Shown: piece by piece, positions 1-8,991 of the stretch | Numbering within the stretch: the stretch's first letter is position 1 | Layout: each line of letters opens with the position of its first letter | Assembly: GCA_937891135.1 (NCBI GenBank) | Contig: CALAFB010000082.1 | Span: forward strand, 96,156 to 160,155 | From: an uncultured Elusimicrobium sp. | Lineage (GTDB): Bacteria; Elusimicrobiota; Elusimicrobia; Elusimicrobiales; Elusimicrobiaceae | DNA: 64,000 bases | Direction: 5' to 3' | Notes under the pieces: generated by a model | Database searches by the model: none | The model's input: only the letters and a program-made list of their open reading frames with translations | What the model was told of the DNA's origin: nothing | Program-made: the position numbers and the translations under genes

Positions 1-910
1 TAGCTACCGCGTTAGCACCGGGGGACAAATATACCCCTACCGGTACAGCCGGTTGTTTATTAAAACTTCCGTTAAATTCATACGTTTGGCTGCCCAGTTC
101 TATGCGTGCTACATCTTTTAGGCGCAAGGTGGTGCCGTCTGGATTAGCACGTAAAATAATATTTTCAAATTCTTCTACCGTAGAGAAACGGCCCGGAGCA
201 ATAATGGAATAACTGCGGTCTACTTTTACAGGCAGCGGAGCTTGGCCGATTTTTCCGGCCGCACGTTGAGCGTTTTGCGCTTTGACGGCATTAGCCACTT
301 CGGCAATAGACAAATTACGTTGGGATAATATATCTGGCTTTACCCAGATGCGGATGGCATAATCGTTAGCGGACATTACCATGGCATCCCCCACCCCTTC
401 AATACGTTTTAAGTCATCTACAATATTGATTAACACATAGTTCCCAATCGTGGTTGTATCGGAACGGCCAGACGGAGAATAAAACGCAATCATTTGTAAA
501 ATAGCAGAAGATTTCTTATCTACCGTAACGCCGTATCGGCGGACATCTTCCGGTAAGGTAGCTGTCGCTCCTTGCACGCGGTTATTGACGTTAATCATAG
601 CCTGGTCAGGGTCAGTACCTACTTTAAAATAAACGGTAAGAGACATATCGCCGTTGGCGGAAGAAGTGGAGTTCATATACAACATATCTTCCACGCCATT
701 GATTTGCTGTTCTAAGGGGGCAGCCACCGTGTTGGCAATTACCTCCGGGCTGGCACCCGGGTAACTGGCGGAAACAGCAATCGTGGGCGGGGTCAAATCC
801 GGGTATTGTTCTACTGGAAGGGATTTAATAGACACAATTCCCGCTAATGTAATAAGCAGCGAAATTACCGAGGCAAAAATAGGCCGGTCAATGAAAAATT
901 TAGAAAACAT
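1..910 (-). CDS. RND efflux transporter, AcrB/MexB (HAE1) type, N-terminal part
   Basis: Inner-membrane proton-driven drug efflux pump subunit, cut by the left window edge; 303 codons are visible. The translation begins MFSKFFIDRPIFASVIS, the standard start of hydrophobe/amphiphile RND pumps with TM1 at about residues 10-30. It continues with PVEQYPDLTPPTIAVSASYPG and later DDLKRIEGVGDAM, typical of the porter domain PN1/PN2 and docking regions. The start is fixed by AAGGAG 6 nt before ATG. It lies 12 nt after the adaptor gene on the same strand, so the two form an operon in the usual adaptor-pump order. The C-terminal half and any outer-membrane channel lie outside the window, and the substrate cannot be told. 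Confidence 0.93.
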   Translation of the reverse strand, partial: MFSKFFIDRPIFASVISLLITLAGIVSIKSLPVEQYPDLTPPTIAVSASYPGASPEVIANTVAAPLEQQINGVEDMLYMNSTSSANGDMSLTVYFKVGTDPDQAMINVNNRVQGATATLPEDVRRYGVTVDKKSSAILQMIAFYSPSGRSDTTTIGNYVLINIVDDLKRIEGVGDAMVMSANDYAIRIWVKPDILSQRNLSIAEVANAVKAQNAQRAAGKIGQAPLPVKVDRSYSIIAPGRFSTVEEFENIILRANPDGTTLRLKDVARIELGSQTYEFNGSFNKQPAVPVGVYLSPGANAVA

Positions 911-922
911 AACTGACTCCTT

Positions 923-2239
923 TTAACGGACCTGTTCGTCGGATGAATTCGCATCCGGTAAAGACTCCGCATCCGGAACTTCAGAATCAGAAATAGCTTG
1001 TTCTAATTGGTCCATTTTTTCGGCATCGGCCTTCGGAGCGGTGCGTTCTTGCGTGGGTTTTACTTCAAACGGCTGCAAGGAAGCCACTACTTTTTGCCCG
1101 GGGCGCACCCGCGTAAGGCCTTCGCTGATGACCGTTTCTCCGTTTTTGAGCCCGCTGGAAACTACATATACATCCTCTAACAATTCCCCGGTAATCGGGC
1201 GGGCTTCTACGGCGTTGTTGGCATCTACCACATAGACCAATAATTCTTTGGCTGTATGCAACACGGCAGAGGAAGGAATCAAAATCGCATTTTTATAAGT
1301 AGCCCCGATTAAATGTACGCGTACAAATTGCCCCGGCATAAGCAAGCGCGAATTAGTAGGGTTTGCAAATTCGGCTTTCATGGCAATACTGGAAGTAAGG
1401 GCATTTTCGGAGCTGTCAAAAAAGATAATTTTACCACGCTGTGGATAAATTTCCCCATTGGGCAGCACGGCTTCTATGTAAACGTTCACGTCGTTAACAT
1501 CTTTATTGCGGTATTCTTGGGCAGCTTGCGTATCGCCTTGTTTCATGTTACCAAACGCAATTTGCCCGGAAATAAACCCTTCGGACAGTTTCGTAAACTG
1601 GCTGCCCGGCATAGAAAATTTTACATACAGGGGGTTAATCTGTACCATATTGGTTAAATAACCGGACTCTCCTTGCGGAGAAATCAAACTTCCTACAGAG
1701 GGTACCGCTTGCCCAACAATACCGGAAATAGGTGCTACCACTTTGGTATATCCCAGGTTAATTTGAGCTCCTTCCACCGCAGCTTGGGCTACTTTTACAT
1801 TTGCCTGGGCAGTTTCGTAAGCGGATAAAGCATTATCATAATCCTGCTGGCTGACGGCATTGGACTGGCGCAGCGTTTTCATACGTTTAAAGGTGCGGTA
1901 GGTCCGCTTTTCTTCAGCTTGGGCTTGAGCCAGGGATCCTTGGGCTTTTTCTAATGCTACCTTATATTCCGAATCATCAATTTGAAACAGTTGGGTACCT
2001 TCTTTGACAAATTCTCCCTCGTTATATAGACGGCTTTGTAAAATACCACCTACCTGGGCACGGATTTGAATTTCTAAAGAACCTGCTACTTGGGCCGGAT
2101 ATTCAATATTCCACGGCAAATTCTCTTGAATGACTTTGACGGCAGATACATTTACGGCCGCCGGAGCGGAAGCGTCCTGTTTATGGCACGCAATTGTAAA
2201 AAGCGAGAAGCACATTAAAAACCCTACTAGTTTACGCAT
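923..2239 (-). CDS. RND periplasmic adaptor (membrane fusion) lipoprotein
   Basis: Periplasmic adaptor subunit that links the RND pump encoded just downstream to an outer-membrane channel; 438 aa. The N-terminus is a lipoprotein signal with lipobox FTIAC (Cys18), so it should be anchored to the inner membrane. After it come a beta-barrel/lipoyl part (PAQVAGSLEIQIRAQVGGIL, about residues 48-67), an alpha-hairpin with many Ala/Gln (LEKAQGSLAQAQAEEKRTYR region, about 95-160), the second lipoyl half (VVAPISGIVGQ) and the C-terminal membrane-proximal domain. The last 40 residues are acidic and low in complexity. It heads the adaptor-pump operon. Family assignment is firm (AcrA/MexA type); substrate is unknown. 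Confidence 0.93.
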   Translation of the reverse strand: MRKLVGFLMCFSLFTIACHKQDASAPAAVNVSAVKVIQENLPWNIEYPAQVAGSLEIQIRAQVGGILQSRLYNEGEFVKEGTQLFQIDDSEYKVALEKAQGSLAQAQAEEKRTYRTFKRMKTLRQSNAVSQQDYDNALSAYETAQANVKVAQAAVEGAQINLGYTKVVAPISGIVGQAVPSVGSLISPQGESGYLTNMVQINPLYVKFSMPGSQFTKLSEGFISGQIAFGNMKQGDTQAAQEYRNKDVNDVNVYIEAVLPNGEIYPQRGKIIFFDSSENALTSSIAMKAEFANPTNSRLLMPGQFVRVHLIGATYKNAILIPSSAVLHTAKELLVYVVDANNAVEARPITGELLEDVYVVSSGLKNGETVISEGLTRVRPGQKVVASLQPFEVKPTQERTAPKADAEKMDQLEQAISDSEVPDAESLPDANSSDEQVR

Positions 2240-2354
2240 GATTCATTTTCTCCTTTAATATGATTTCTAAAATTTTATGAAATTGGCTTTAGTTTAATCA
2301 ACTTTTTTAACAAAATAATGGCAAAGTTCCCAAAAAACCGTATAATAAATGTAT

Positions 2355-3320
2355 ATGAAACTATTTTATTTATTGATTTTGTTATGTTTTACAGTACCTG
2401 CGGGAGCAGTACCTTCTTTGACGGACTTAGACAGTTGGCAACTGCCTGACGAAGAAGAAGAAAAGCCGGCTCCCAAGCCAGCTCCAAAACCGGTTGCTTC
2501 CAAAACAACGGCTGCTTCGGCCCATACGAAAGAAAAAGGGCCGGAGTTAGAAGTACAACTAGCCACCAATTTTGGTCTGGCTTCTTCTACCCGGGATGCT
2601 TCTGAAATTGCGGTTATGCGTCACTCAGCAGAACAGTTACTATCCCGCCTGAAAGGGAAAACCCGTTTTTATGTACTATTTAATGCGAATATGCCGGCCT
2701 CGGTTGATAAAGTAATTCAAGCTGAAGATGGGCAGGAATATGCGGTAGTCCTCTTTGGAAATGAAAAACAAAATTATCGGTTATTTTTATTTAAAGGCGG
2801 GGTGGAGCAACCTTTACTGGCCGTAGCAGAAAATACAGCCGGGAAATTGGATATGTACCGCCAGTATCAGGTAAATGTGGGCGTTACGGAAGAAGATTTT
2901 AAGAAAGCTGAACCCGAGGTTGTTGCACAAATAATCACGGAAAAAGAAACGCAAACCCCGTATCAAGTATATCCATTCAAGGGGCCTTGGTATGTTGTAT
3001 TTAAAAACGGGAATCCTGTACGCCAGTTTACCCAAGAGTCTCTCTTGAAAGAATATACGAATAAATTACAAGGGTTAGACCCTGCCTCACAAGTTGTTAC
3101 AGGGCCGGACCGTACTACTCGGTGGTTGCAGACCCAAACGAAATCGGATCAACCCCAAAAACGTCTATTTTCAGAAATTGTAGACAGCGGCACTTTGTGG
3201 GACCGGAAATATGGTCTTCATGAAGAAGAAAACACTCCTTGGGGCCCTTCTGCACGCTTCTCGCAGTCAGGCCGTTCACCTAAATCTACGAGGTCTTCTT
3301 CCCGTTCCCGCCGGCGGTAA
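2355..3320 (+). CDS. secreted protein of an uncharacterised family, paralogue of the protein at 17151
   Basis: No known function recognised. 321 aa from the second ATG (MKLFYLLILL); an in-frame ATG lies two codons upstream. The signal peptide ends near AGAVPS. Then come an acidic and Lys-Pro-Ala linker (EEEEKPAPKPAPKP, about residues 32-47), a folded middle part and a Ser/Arg-rich tail ending in RSSSRSRRR. The middle part aligns by eye with the protein at 17151: SAEQLLSRLKGK against SADQLAAKFEGK, YRLFLFKGG..QPLLAVAENTAGKL against YRVFLFQFK..QPLVAVADNAKGVL, and YVVFKNGNPVRQF against YLFQNGMLVQEF. A TATAAT lies 8 nt before the chosen ATG and no Shine-Dalgarno is seen, so the mRNA may be leaderless. 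Confidence 0.85.
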   Translation: MKLFYLLILLCFTVPAGAVPSLTDLDSWQLPDEEEEKPAPKPAPKPVASKTTAASAHTKEKGPELEVQLATNFGLASSTRDASEIAVMRHSAEQLLSRLKGKTRFYVLFNANMPASVDKVIQAEDGQEYAVVLFGNEKQNYRLFLFKGGVEQPLLAVAENTAGKLDMYRQYQVNVGVTEEDFKKAEPEVVAQIITEKETQTPYQVYPFKGPWYVVFKNGNPVRQFTQESLLKEYTNKLQGLDPASQVVTGPDRTTRWLQTQTKSDQPQKRLFSEIVDSGTLWDRKYGLHEEENTPWGPSARFSQSGRSPKSTRSSSRSRRR

Positions 3321-3370
3321 AAAGTAATTTGCGTTGTTTGTATGTTGTGAACTCTCCCAGTTAGGTAAAC

Positions 3371-3397
3371 TAAACCCCCGGCATAGCCGGGGGTTTA
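3371..3397 (+). terminator. hairpin terminator after the secreted protein gene
   Basis: A near-perfect GC-rich inverted repeat (AAACCCCCGGC, loop ATA, GCCGGGGGTTT), 51 bp after the stop codon. The following T-run is short, so it is a moderate intrinsic terminator and may act in both directions. Confidence 0.7.
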
Positions 3398-3536
3398 GTA
3401 TCACCACTAAAAAACGGAGGCCGAGCAGCCCCCAATTTTTTGCACCTATATTTATATTTTGTTATACTGTAAATACAATTTGATTTTGTATGCACTCTTA
3501 AACAAACAAATTGAAATGAAACGGAAAGGAGTGTGT

Positions 3537-4026
3537 ATGACATACAAAAATACCCGGCGGGGTTTCACGCTTATAGAGTTGTTAGTTGTTGTCCTTATTA
3601 TCGGTATCTTAGCCGCCGTAGCGTTGCCACAGTATCAAAAAGCCGTACTCAAAAGCCGGTTTGCTACCATAAAAGGTCTAACCTATAGTTTAGTTCAAGC
3701 AGAAGAAATTTACTATTTGGCAAATGGCAGTTATACCGAAGATTTTACAGAGTTGGATTTGGATACTCCAACGCCTTCTATAGCAGGTGGTAATAAGCGA
3801 AATTTTCAAAATTTTTTGCAAATTAAACAAAACTTCTAAATTTGTTTATTGTGCGGTAACTCAAAACGAAACGGAAATAATAAAATACCAAATTTATTTA
3901 AATCATAGTTCGCGTGGTTTCGTTCGTTGGTGTGTTCCTATGGTTGAAAGTAATATGGTGGAACAAATTTGCAGCCATGAAACAGGTAAAGAAACAAAAG
4001 AGCAAAATCAAAGGTTCGTTTATTAG
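3537..4026 (+). pseudogene. type IV pilin-like gene, frameshifted
   Basis: Start at 3537 is set by AAAGGAG 6 nt upstream; in-frame ATGs further up have no such site. The product begins MTYKNTRRG followed by the class III prepilin motif GFTLIELL with Glu at +5 and the hydrophobic helix seen in all pilins here. The frame stops at 3839 after 100 codons, but frame +1 continues from about 3812 to 4026 with FVYCAVTQNETEI and RWCVPMVESNMVEQIC, which looks like the Cys-containing pilin C-terminus. One extra T in the T6 run at about 3812-3817 would explain the break and restore about 163 aa. Unlike the six other pilin genes it has no structured leader upstream. A sequencing error at the homopolymer is possible. 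Confidence 0.75.
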
Positions 4027-4067
4027 TTATATACCTTTCCGATTTTCAAAATTGCTACAATAATTTT

Positions 4068-4964
4068 ATGAGTTACTTATTTGCATTTTGTTTGGCGTTG
4101 TGTTGGGGAACGGCGTTTTTGGCCTCTAAAAATATTGTAGAGGTGCTCCCGCCCTATTGGGGCGCGTTTGCCCGTGTACTAGCCGGGCTTGTTTTTTTTA
4201 TTATATTGTTTTCCATTCAAAAAGCCCCGTTTAAATGCCCGTTGCGCCAGTTGTGGCGGCCCTGGGTTATTAGTTTATTGCTGATTTTACTGCCGTTTGC
4301 GGCTTTGTCCTGGGGGATTCAACATACGGTGCCTACCATTGCCGGTATTTTTAACGGTACGGTACCGATATGGAGTTTTTTGGCCGGTGCCGTTTTATTA
4401 AAAGGAGTGGACCGTTTTACATGGCGTCGTGCGGCCGGGGTACTTATCGGCCTAGCAGGGCTTTTGGTAATTATGCGTCCGCAATGGCAAGCCGCCCTTA
4501 CTGCTCCTGCTGGGCAAATGACCTTATGGGGCTACATGGCTTTACTTTTTATGGCCCTTTGTTACGGACTGGGCAACGTGCTTACCAAAAAAATTATGGT
4601 GGATAATACCACACTTCCTTGGCAGGCCAATACCTTTCATCAATACTTGTTTGCTGCCGTGGTGTTGTGCGGCATATCGTTGTTAACGGAACCGATCCCC
4701 TCATGGACGGTATTTAATACAAAACTGGTCCTTTCCATTGTAAGTGCTGGGGTTATTTCTTCGGCAGTAGCATTTCTCTTAATGATTGCACTTATTAAAC
4801 GCTGGGGGGCGACGCGTATGGCCTCAGTAACGTATTTTTCGCCGATTATTGCCATGGGAACCGATATTTTATTCCGAGGACGCATCCCGCACGCGCCGGA
4901 ACTGATGGGTATGGCCCTTATTTTTATCAGTTTGTGGCTCATCCAAAAGAAAGTAGATAACTAA
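4068..4964 (+). CDS. DMT superfamily permease (EamA family)
   Basis: Inner-membrane transporter of 298 aa with about ten hydrophobic segments in two EamA repeats, starting MSYLFAFCLALCWGTAFLASK. Landmarks are WGTAFLASKNIVEVLPP in TM1, LPFAALSWGIQHTVPTIAGIFNGTVPI in repeat 1 and YFSPIIAMGTDILFRGRIP in repeat 2. Family members export amino acids or other metabolites; the substrate cannot be inferred. An extended -10 (TGC TACAAT, 4053-4061) stands 6 nt before ATG with no ribosome-binding site, so a leaderless mRNA is likely. It stands alone between a broken pilin and the glycogen-type genes. Confidence 0.88.
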   Translation: MSYLFAFCLALCWGTAFLASKNIVEVLPPYWGAFARVLAGLVFFIILFSIQKAPFKCPLRQLWRPWVISLLLILLPFAALSWGIQHTVPTIAGIFNGTVPIWSFLAGAVLLKGVDRFTWRRAAGVLIGLAGLLVIMRPQWQAALTAPAGQMTLWGYMALLFMALCYGLGNVLTKKIMVDNTTLPWQANTFHQYLFAAVVLCGISLLTEPIPSWTVFNTKLVLSIVSAGVISSAVAFLLMIALIKRWGATRMASVTYFSPIIAMGTDILFRGRIPHAPELMGMALIFISLWLIQKKVDN

Positions 4965-4977
4965 CTAATTTTTCCGC

Positions 4978-5005
4978 TTGTACGGGCACACAAATATGCT
5001 AAAAT
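4978..5005 (+). promoter_or_regulatory. promoter of the DUF4912-GH57 operon
   Basis: TTGTAC at 4978-4983, a 16-bp spacer and TAAAAT at 5000-5005 preceded by TGC (extended -10). It lies 54 bp upstream of the start at 5060, which has its own purine-rich ribosome-binding site. Confidence 0.55.
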
Positions 5006-5059
5006 GTAGATGGTAGAATTTACGCATTTTTTATCTATACATACAGGGGGAGAAGGGAT

Positions 5060-5929
5060 ATGGCGCAAAACTTATCATCGGGTTCACTTTTAAAACCGCT
5101 CGTGCGGGACCGCCAAACCGAGGCGGATATTCCGTCCGGCTACGGCAAGACGGAAAGTTATTTATTGCCGAAAGATCCGGCATGGATGTTTTTATTTTGG
5201 GAAATTACTTCCGGTACGCTGGATTTTATTAAGAGCCAATACAACCCGGACGTACTTAAACACGCACGCACCATTATCCGTTTGCATGATGTAACGAACG
5301 TATCTTATTTTACGGGTGCCAATTCCGTAAAATACTACGATATGCCGGTTATTTTTGAAGCTAAAAACTGGTACATTAACGCCCCCGAATCCGGCCGTGC
5401 TTATATTGCTGATTTAGGTTATTTAACCGCTGACGGGCAATTTATTTTAGTAACCCGCAGTAATATGACGTCTGTGCCGCCCGGTAAAATCTCCAACATT
5501 GTGGATGATAAATGGATGATTGTGGAAGGAGATTTCCAAAAACTCTTAAAACTCTCCGGGGCCGATTATATCGGTTTAGGGGCCAGCGAACTGATGCAAG
5601 TGGTAGGCCAGCGGTGGAAACTAACCGAACTTACCACATCCGGCGCGCCGACGTCGTGGTCCTCGTTTGCTTTACACCTAGATAAAGTGCAAGAAGACGA
5701 AGATATTTGGCTCAATGCCGATTGTGAGATTATTATTTACGGTTCTGCCTCTAAAAATGCCATTGTGTCCATTAACGGCAAACAAATTGAATTAAAAGAT
5801 GGCAAATTTTCTATTCATCAACACCTGTCCGCCGGAGAGGTAGTAGACTTGCCTATTCATGCGCGTAACGCCAAAGGTGATAAAACGCGCCATATAGACA
5901 TCAAAGCCGTGCGCGAACAGGGGAAATAA
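5060..5929 (+). CDS. DUF4912 domain protein linked to GH57 branching enzyme
   Basis: 289 aa cytoplasmic protein. Residues about 30-55 hold the DUF4912 signature YLLPKDPAWMFLFWEIT. DUF4912 proteins are often next to GH57 enzymes, as here, where the branching enzyme starts 2 bp after this stop. The C-terminal 80 residues (ECEIIIYG-like strand DCEIIIYGSASKNAIVSING) resemble a beta-sandwich or carbohydrate-binding fold; that part is inference. The start has GGGAGAAGGG just upstream. A role in glucan synthesis or binding is likely from context only. Confidence 0.82.
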   Translation: MAQNLSSGSLLKPLVRDRQTEADIPSGYGKTESYLLPKDPAWMFLFWEITSGTLDFIKSQYNPDVLKHARTIIRLHDVTNVSYFTGANSVKYYDMPVIFEAKNWYINAPESGRAYIADLGYLTADGQFILVTRSNMTSVPPGKISNIVDDKWMIVEGDFQKLLKLSGADYIGLGASELMQVVGQRWKLTELTTSGAPTSWSSFALHLDKVQEDEDIWLNADCEIIIYGSASKNAIVSINGKQIELKDGKFSIHQHLSAGEVVDLPIHARNAKGDKTRHIDIKAVREQGK

Positions 5930-5930
5930 C

Positions 5931-7553
5931 ATGGGACAAGAGAAGGGTTATCTTGCGCTGGTACTCCATGCGCACTTGCCATTTATCAAACACCCGGAAT
6001 ATCCGGACTTTTTAGAAGAAGACTGGTTCTACGAAGCCATGGTGGAAACGTACATTCCGCTGTTAAGTGTGTTTGAAAAATTAACGGATGAAGGGTGCGA
6101 TTTCCGCTTAACCATGTCCTTAACGCCGCCCTTGTGTAATATGATGGAAGACCCGCTTTTAATAGAGCGTTTCCGCCATTATTTAAACCAACGGGCCGAA
6201 CTATCTGCCAAAGAAATTGAACGCACGCGTGGCACCGAATTTGAAGGCGTGGCGCGAATGTATTTTGATAAATTCCGCCGCTACCAGGATTTATTTGAAA
6301 ACCGCTACCACGGGCACGTACTGCAAGGTTTTAAAAAATTCCAGGATATGGGCAAACTGGAAATTATTACCTGCTGCGCCACGCACGGATATTTGCCCTT
6401 AATGGTACACAAAGAAAGCGTCAACGCACAAATTAAAATTGCCGCACATGATTACCGCAGTCGTTTTGGCAAAAATCCGCGCGGGATTTGGCTGGCCGAA
6501 TGTGCCTATAATCCCGGCGACGATAAATTTTTGCGCGAAGAAGGGATCCGATTCTTCTTTACCGAATCGCACGGTATTTTACACGGCACCCCGCGCCCGA
6601 AATACGGCGTATATGCGCCGGTGTATTGCCCGGAAACAGGGGTTGCCGCGTTTGCGCGCGATATGGAATCGGCCCAACAAGTGTGGAGTGCCGAATCCGG
6701 CTACCCCGGCGACCACCGCTACCGCGAATTTTACCGCGATTTGGGTTACGATTTGGATTACGATTACATTAAACCGTATTTACATTCCGACGGCGTACGC
6801 CGCAATATCGGTATGAAATACCATAAAATCACCGGCAAAGTATCCCTGAACCAAAAGCAGGCTTACAACCCGTGGGAAGCGCGCGAAGTAGCCGCCCAGC
6901 ACGCCGGGAACTTTATGTTCAACCGCCAACAGCAAATAAAGTATTTAAGCACCATTATTGACCGCAAACCGCTGGTAGTGTCTATGTATGATGCAGAACT
7001 CTACGGGCATTGGTGGTATGAAGGAATTGATTTTTTGGAGTTTTTATTCAAAAAAATCTATTACGACCAGGATGAAATTAAACTCATTACCCCCATGGAA
7101 TACTTGCAAATGTACCCGGAAAACCAGGTAGTGCAGCCGTCTATGTCTAGCTGGGGCGATAAAGGATATCACGACGTGTGGCTTAATAGCGGTAACGACT
7201 GGATTTACCGCCACTTAATTAAATCGTCCGAACGGATGATGGAACTTGCCAACCGTTTTTCAAATGCCGAAGGGCTTTTGCGCCGGGCTTTAAATCAACT
7301 GGCGCGCGAACTTGTCTTAATGCAATCTTCGGACTGGGCGTTTTTGATGACGACCGGAACCGCCAAAGAGTATTCCACCAAACGCACGAAAGACCACATC
7401 AAACGGTTTAATGAACTCTACGAGCAGATTATCGGCAACCGTATTGATGAGGGGTATGTGTTCAACCTGGAAATGCGCGACTCTATTTTCCAACAAATAG
7501 ATTACCGCGTGTATTCGTCGGCCGAGAAAGAAAAAGTATTGGCAAAATACTAA
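5931..7553 (+). CDS. 1,4-alpha-glucan branching enzyme, GH57 family (DUF1957)
   Basis: Glycogen branching enzyme, 540 aa, the usual length for GH57 branching enzymes. It starts GYLALVLHAHLPFIKHPEYP, with HAH at the first conserved region. The nucleophile is expected at Glu190 in GIWLAECAYNPG and the acid/base at Asp354 in SMYDAELYGHWWYEG. The C-terminal helical DUF1957 domain includes LMQSSDWAFLMTTGTAKEYS. It makes alpha-1,6 branches in an alpha-1,4-glucan. It forms an operon with the DUF4912 gene 1 bp upstream and is closed by a strong terminator. No glycogen synthase or phosphorylase is in the window. Confidence 0.95.
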   Translation: MGQEKGYLALVLHAHLPFIKHPEYPDFLEEDWFYEAMVETYIPLLSVFEKLTDEGCDFRLTMSLTPPLCNMMEDPLLIERFRHYLNQRAELSAKEIERTRGTEFEGVARMYFDKFRRYQDLFENRYHGHVLQGFKKFQDMGKLEIITCCATHGYLPLMVHKESVNAQIKIAAHDYRSRFGKNPRGIWLAECAYNPGDDKFLREEGIRFFFTESHGILHGTPRPKYGVYAPVYCPETGVAAFARDMESAQQVWSAESGYPGDHRYREFYRDLGYDLDYDYIKPYLHSDGVRRNIGMKYHKITGKVSLNQKQAYNPWEAREVAAQHAGNFMFNRQQQIKYLSTIIDRKPLVVSMYDAELYGHWWYEGIDFLEFLFKKIYYDQDEIKLITPMEYLQMYPENQVVQPSMSSWGDKGYHDVWLNSGNDWIYRHLIKSSERMMELANRFSNAEGLLRRALNQLARELVLMQSSDWAFLMTTGTAKEYSTKRTKDHIKRFNELYEQIIGNRIDEGYVFNLEMRDSIFQQIDYRVYSSAEKEKVLAKY

Positions 7554-7564
7554 TTGACTATATA

Positions 7565-7607
7565 AAACATTCCCCGTGCTGAGCAAAGTTCAGACACGGG
7601 GATGTTT
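7565..7607 (+). terminator. terminator after the GH57 gene
   Basis: Long hairpin AAACAT-CCCCGTG paired with CACGGGGATGTTT, with an inner CTGAGC/GTTCAG extension and one bulged T, just after the GH57 stop codon. Confidence 0.75.
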
Positions 7608-7703
7608 GTTATTAAACTAAGATTGTATAGTTCTACTAATCAAAAAATAGACAAAAATAATGAGGGCTCATAGGGCTCCACAAATATTTGCCTGCATATC
7701 ATG

Positions 7704-8189
7704 TTATGGCAGTTTATATACCATGTCGTTTCCTTCCTGGAGTATACCGCCTAATTGTTGGCACGTTTTGTGTGCCGTTGTATCGTTAGCTATACATTCC
7801 CATTTGCCGGCAGATTCGGGATGTAGTTTCATATTGGGGCTGGTATACTCAATCATGAAATCCCCAAAATTGGTCATTTTTGGGGTGGCGTAAGCCGACA
7901 CGCCCATTGCATCGTGCTCGTCCCATTCAAACGCCCAATTTGCGGTTTCCGGGGGAACACTGATGTCCAGTTCGTCTAGCGGGGGCAAAGCCTCTCTCCC
8001 CGTTTGGGCCAACCATACATCTCCGGCGGTTACCACGGCTTTGAGTACTATTTTAACCTCTGCCACGCGTGCTTTTAATACTGCCTTTTGGTATTGCGGC
8101 AACGCTACCGCTGCCAAAATACCAATGATAAGAACTACTACCAATAACTCAATAAGCGTAAAACCCCGCCGGGTGTAAAACATGTGCAT
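7704..8189 (-). CDS. type IV pilin-like protein
   Basis: Class III prepilin of 161 aa. A short leader MHMFYTRRG precedes GFTLIELL (cleavage expected between Gly and Phe, Glu at +5 for subunit assembly), then the hydrophobic helix and ALPQYQKAV. The C-terminal domain has a Cys pair (WECIANDTTAHKTCQQLGG), typical of the disulphide-closed D-region. Start chosen from GAGG 7 nt upstream of ATG at 8187-8189. Preceded by a structured leader (8224-8372). Assembly machinery genes (pilB, pilC, pilD) are not in the window, so whether it forms a pilus, a pseudopilus or a secretion apparatus is unknown. Confidence 0.93.
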   Translation of the reverse strand: MHMFYTRRGFTLIELLVVVLIIGILAAVALPQYQKAVLKARVAEVKIVLKAVVTAGDVWLAQTGREALPPLDELDISVPPETANWAFEWDEHDAMGVSAYATPKMTNFGDFMIEYTSPNMKLHPESAGKWECIANDTTAHKTCQQLGGILQEGNDMVYKLP

Positions 8190-8223
8190 ATTGCACCTCG
8201 CATGTAAGTTTGGGCCTAGGTAT

Positions 8224-8372
8224 AAAAAACGACGACTGCCTAAGCCATGCGAGTAACCCGTGCAAATCGTCGATCACCTGTCCTTGCGGACAGGTGAAAA
8301 GCAAACGATAGTTGCGGACTCGCATGTGCCTTGCGGATTTACCACCCGGCGCAATAAGGGCTTCCCCCTTAC
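8224..8372 (-). promoter_or_regulatory. structured leader RNA, copy 1 (pilin at 7704)
   Basis: Divergent copy of the leader family. P1 is CATGCGAGT at 8246-8254 with ACTCGCATG at 8318-8326 (9 bp). A perfect hairpin CACCTGTCC/GGACAGGTG (8275-8296) sits inside. The terminator-like stem pairs 8230-8235 with 8267-8272 (TCGTCG/CGACGA on the transcript side), different in sequence from the AGCCGT/ACGGCT of other copies but in the same place, followed by six T on the minus strand. The 5' hairpin is AAGGG/CCCTT with a 5-nt loop at 8356-8370. The 5' box itself is poorly kept. Confidence 0.7.
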
Positions 8373-8423
8373 TTCCTTTCAACAAATCATCAAATTGAGT
8401 TTAAATATGTGTGGTTATTCCTC

Positions 8424-8978
8424 CTACAAAAACGCGTATTCTTTCCAAAAATTCGTCAAAACTTCGTCTAAAAATAATTCTTTGCTGGTATCACTACCGG
8501 AAATAGTTTTTAGACTGGTAGCCGTTGTACGCAGCCCCGCGGGTAAGCGGTTGTTGAGGTAAATCCCGGCTCCCAGCAGCCAGCTGCCGTTTTCCGTTTG
8601 CTCCGCTAAAATGCCGGCAAATTTTTTCCAGGTGCGGGCCGATTTGTCATACAAGCACATATCCCCGTTACTCATGATTTTGGTTTTTAAACCAAATACA
8701 GCGAAGATAACATCCGAAATAGCATTACTTAGGGCAGCTGTTAATTTTTTAGCGTTTAACGCAAAAGAAGGGTGCAAAATGAGCGTGAAATAAACCCCGC
8801 CTTCCCCGGCGTAAAAAGAACAGCCGTTATTGCCCAAGGCAGCAGTTTGGCGGCAAGCCAAAATAAGCGTGCTATCCGCTTCGGTAGCGGCCAGCGTGCG
8901 GGCCAGCGTTTGGGTGCTGGCAATTTCTTCTAAAAAGATTACTTTTTGTACAGCTTTAAATGTAACTATTTTTTCCAT
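8424..8978 (-). CDS. biotin--protein ligase-like protein with a degenerate catalytic loop
   Basis: 184 aa, matching the catalytic domain of BirA-type ligases without the N-terminal DNA-binding domain. Seen: FLEEIASTQTLAR (family F..V.STN..), GGVYFTLIL (family GGLYFSL), KKFAGILAE (family KKVAGIL.E) and GAGIYLN. Odd points: the biotin/ATP loop normally reading QTAGRGRRGR is QTAALGNNGC, and the usual WPND motif is SNGD. Either activity is altered or the ligand differs. It follows uvrB by 13 bp on the same strand and is probably co-transcribed. The family call is good; biotinylating activity is uncertain. Confidence 0.75.
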   Translation of the reverse strand: MEKIVTFKAVQKVIFLEEIASTQTLARTLAATEADSTLILACRQTAALGNNGCSFYAGEGGVYFTLILHPSFALNAKKLTAALSNAISDVIFAVFGLKTKIMSNGDMCLYDKSARTWKKFAGILAEQTENGSWLLGAGIYLNNRLPAGLRTTATSLKTISGSDTSKELFLDEVLTNFWKEYAFL

Positions 8979-8991
8979 ACGTTATATTTTA

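Noticed and set aside
8260..8562. 100-aa open frame on the plus strand opposite the first leader
   Set aside because: Runs through the structured leader and the 3' end of the ligase gene on the other strand; no signal of coding.
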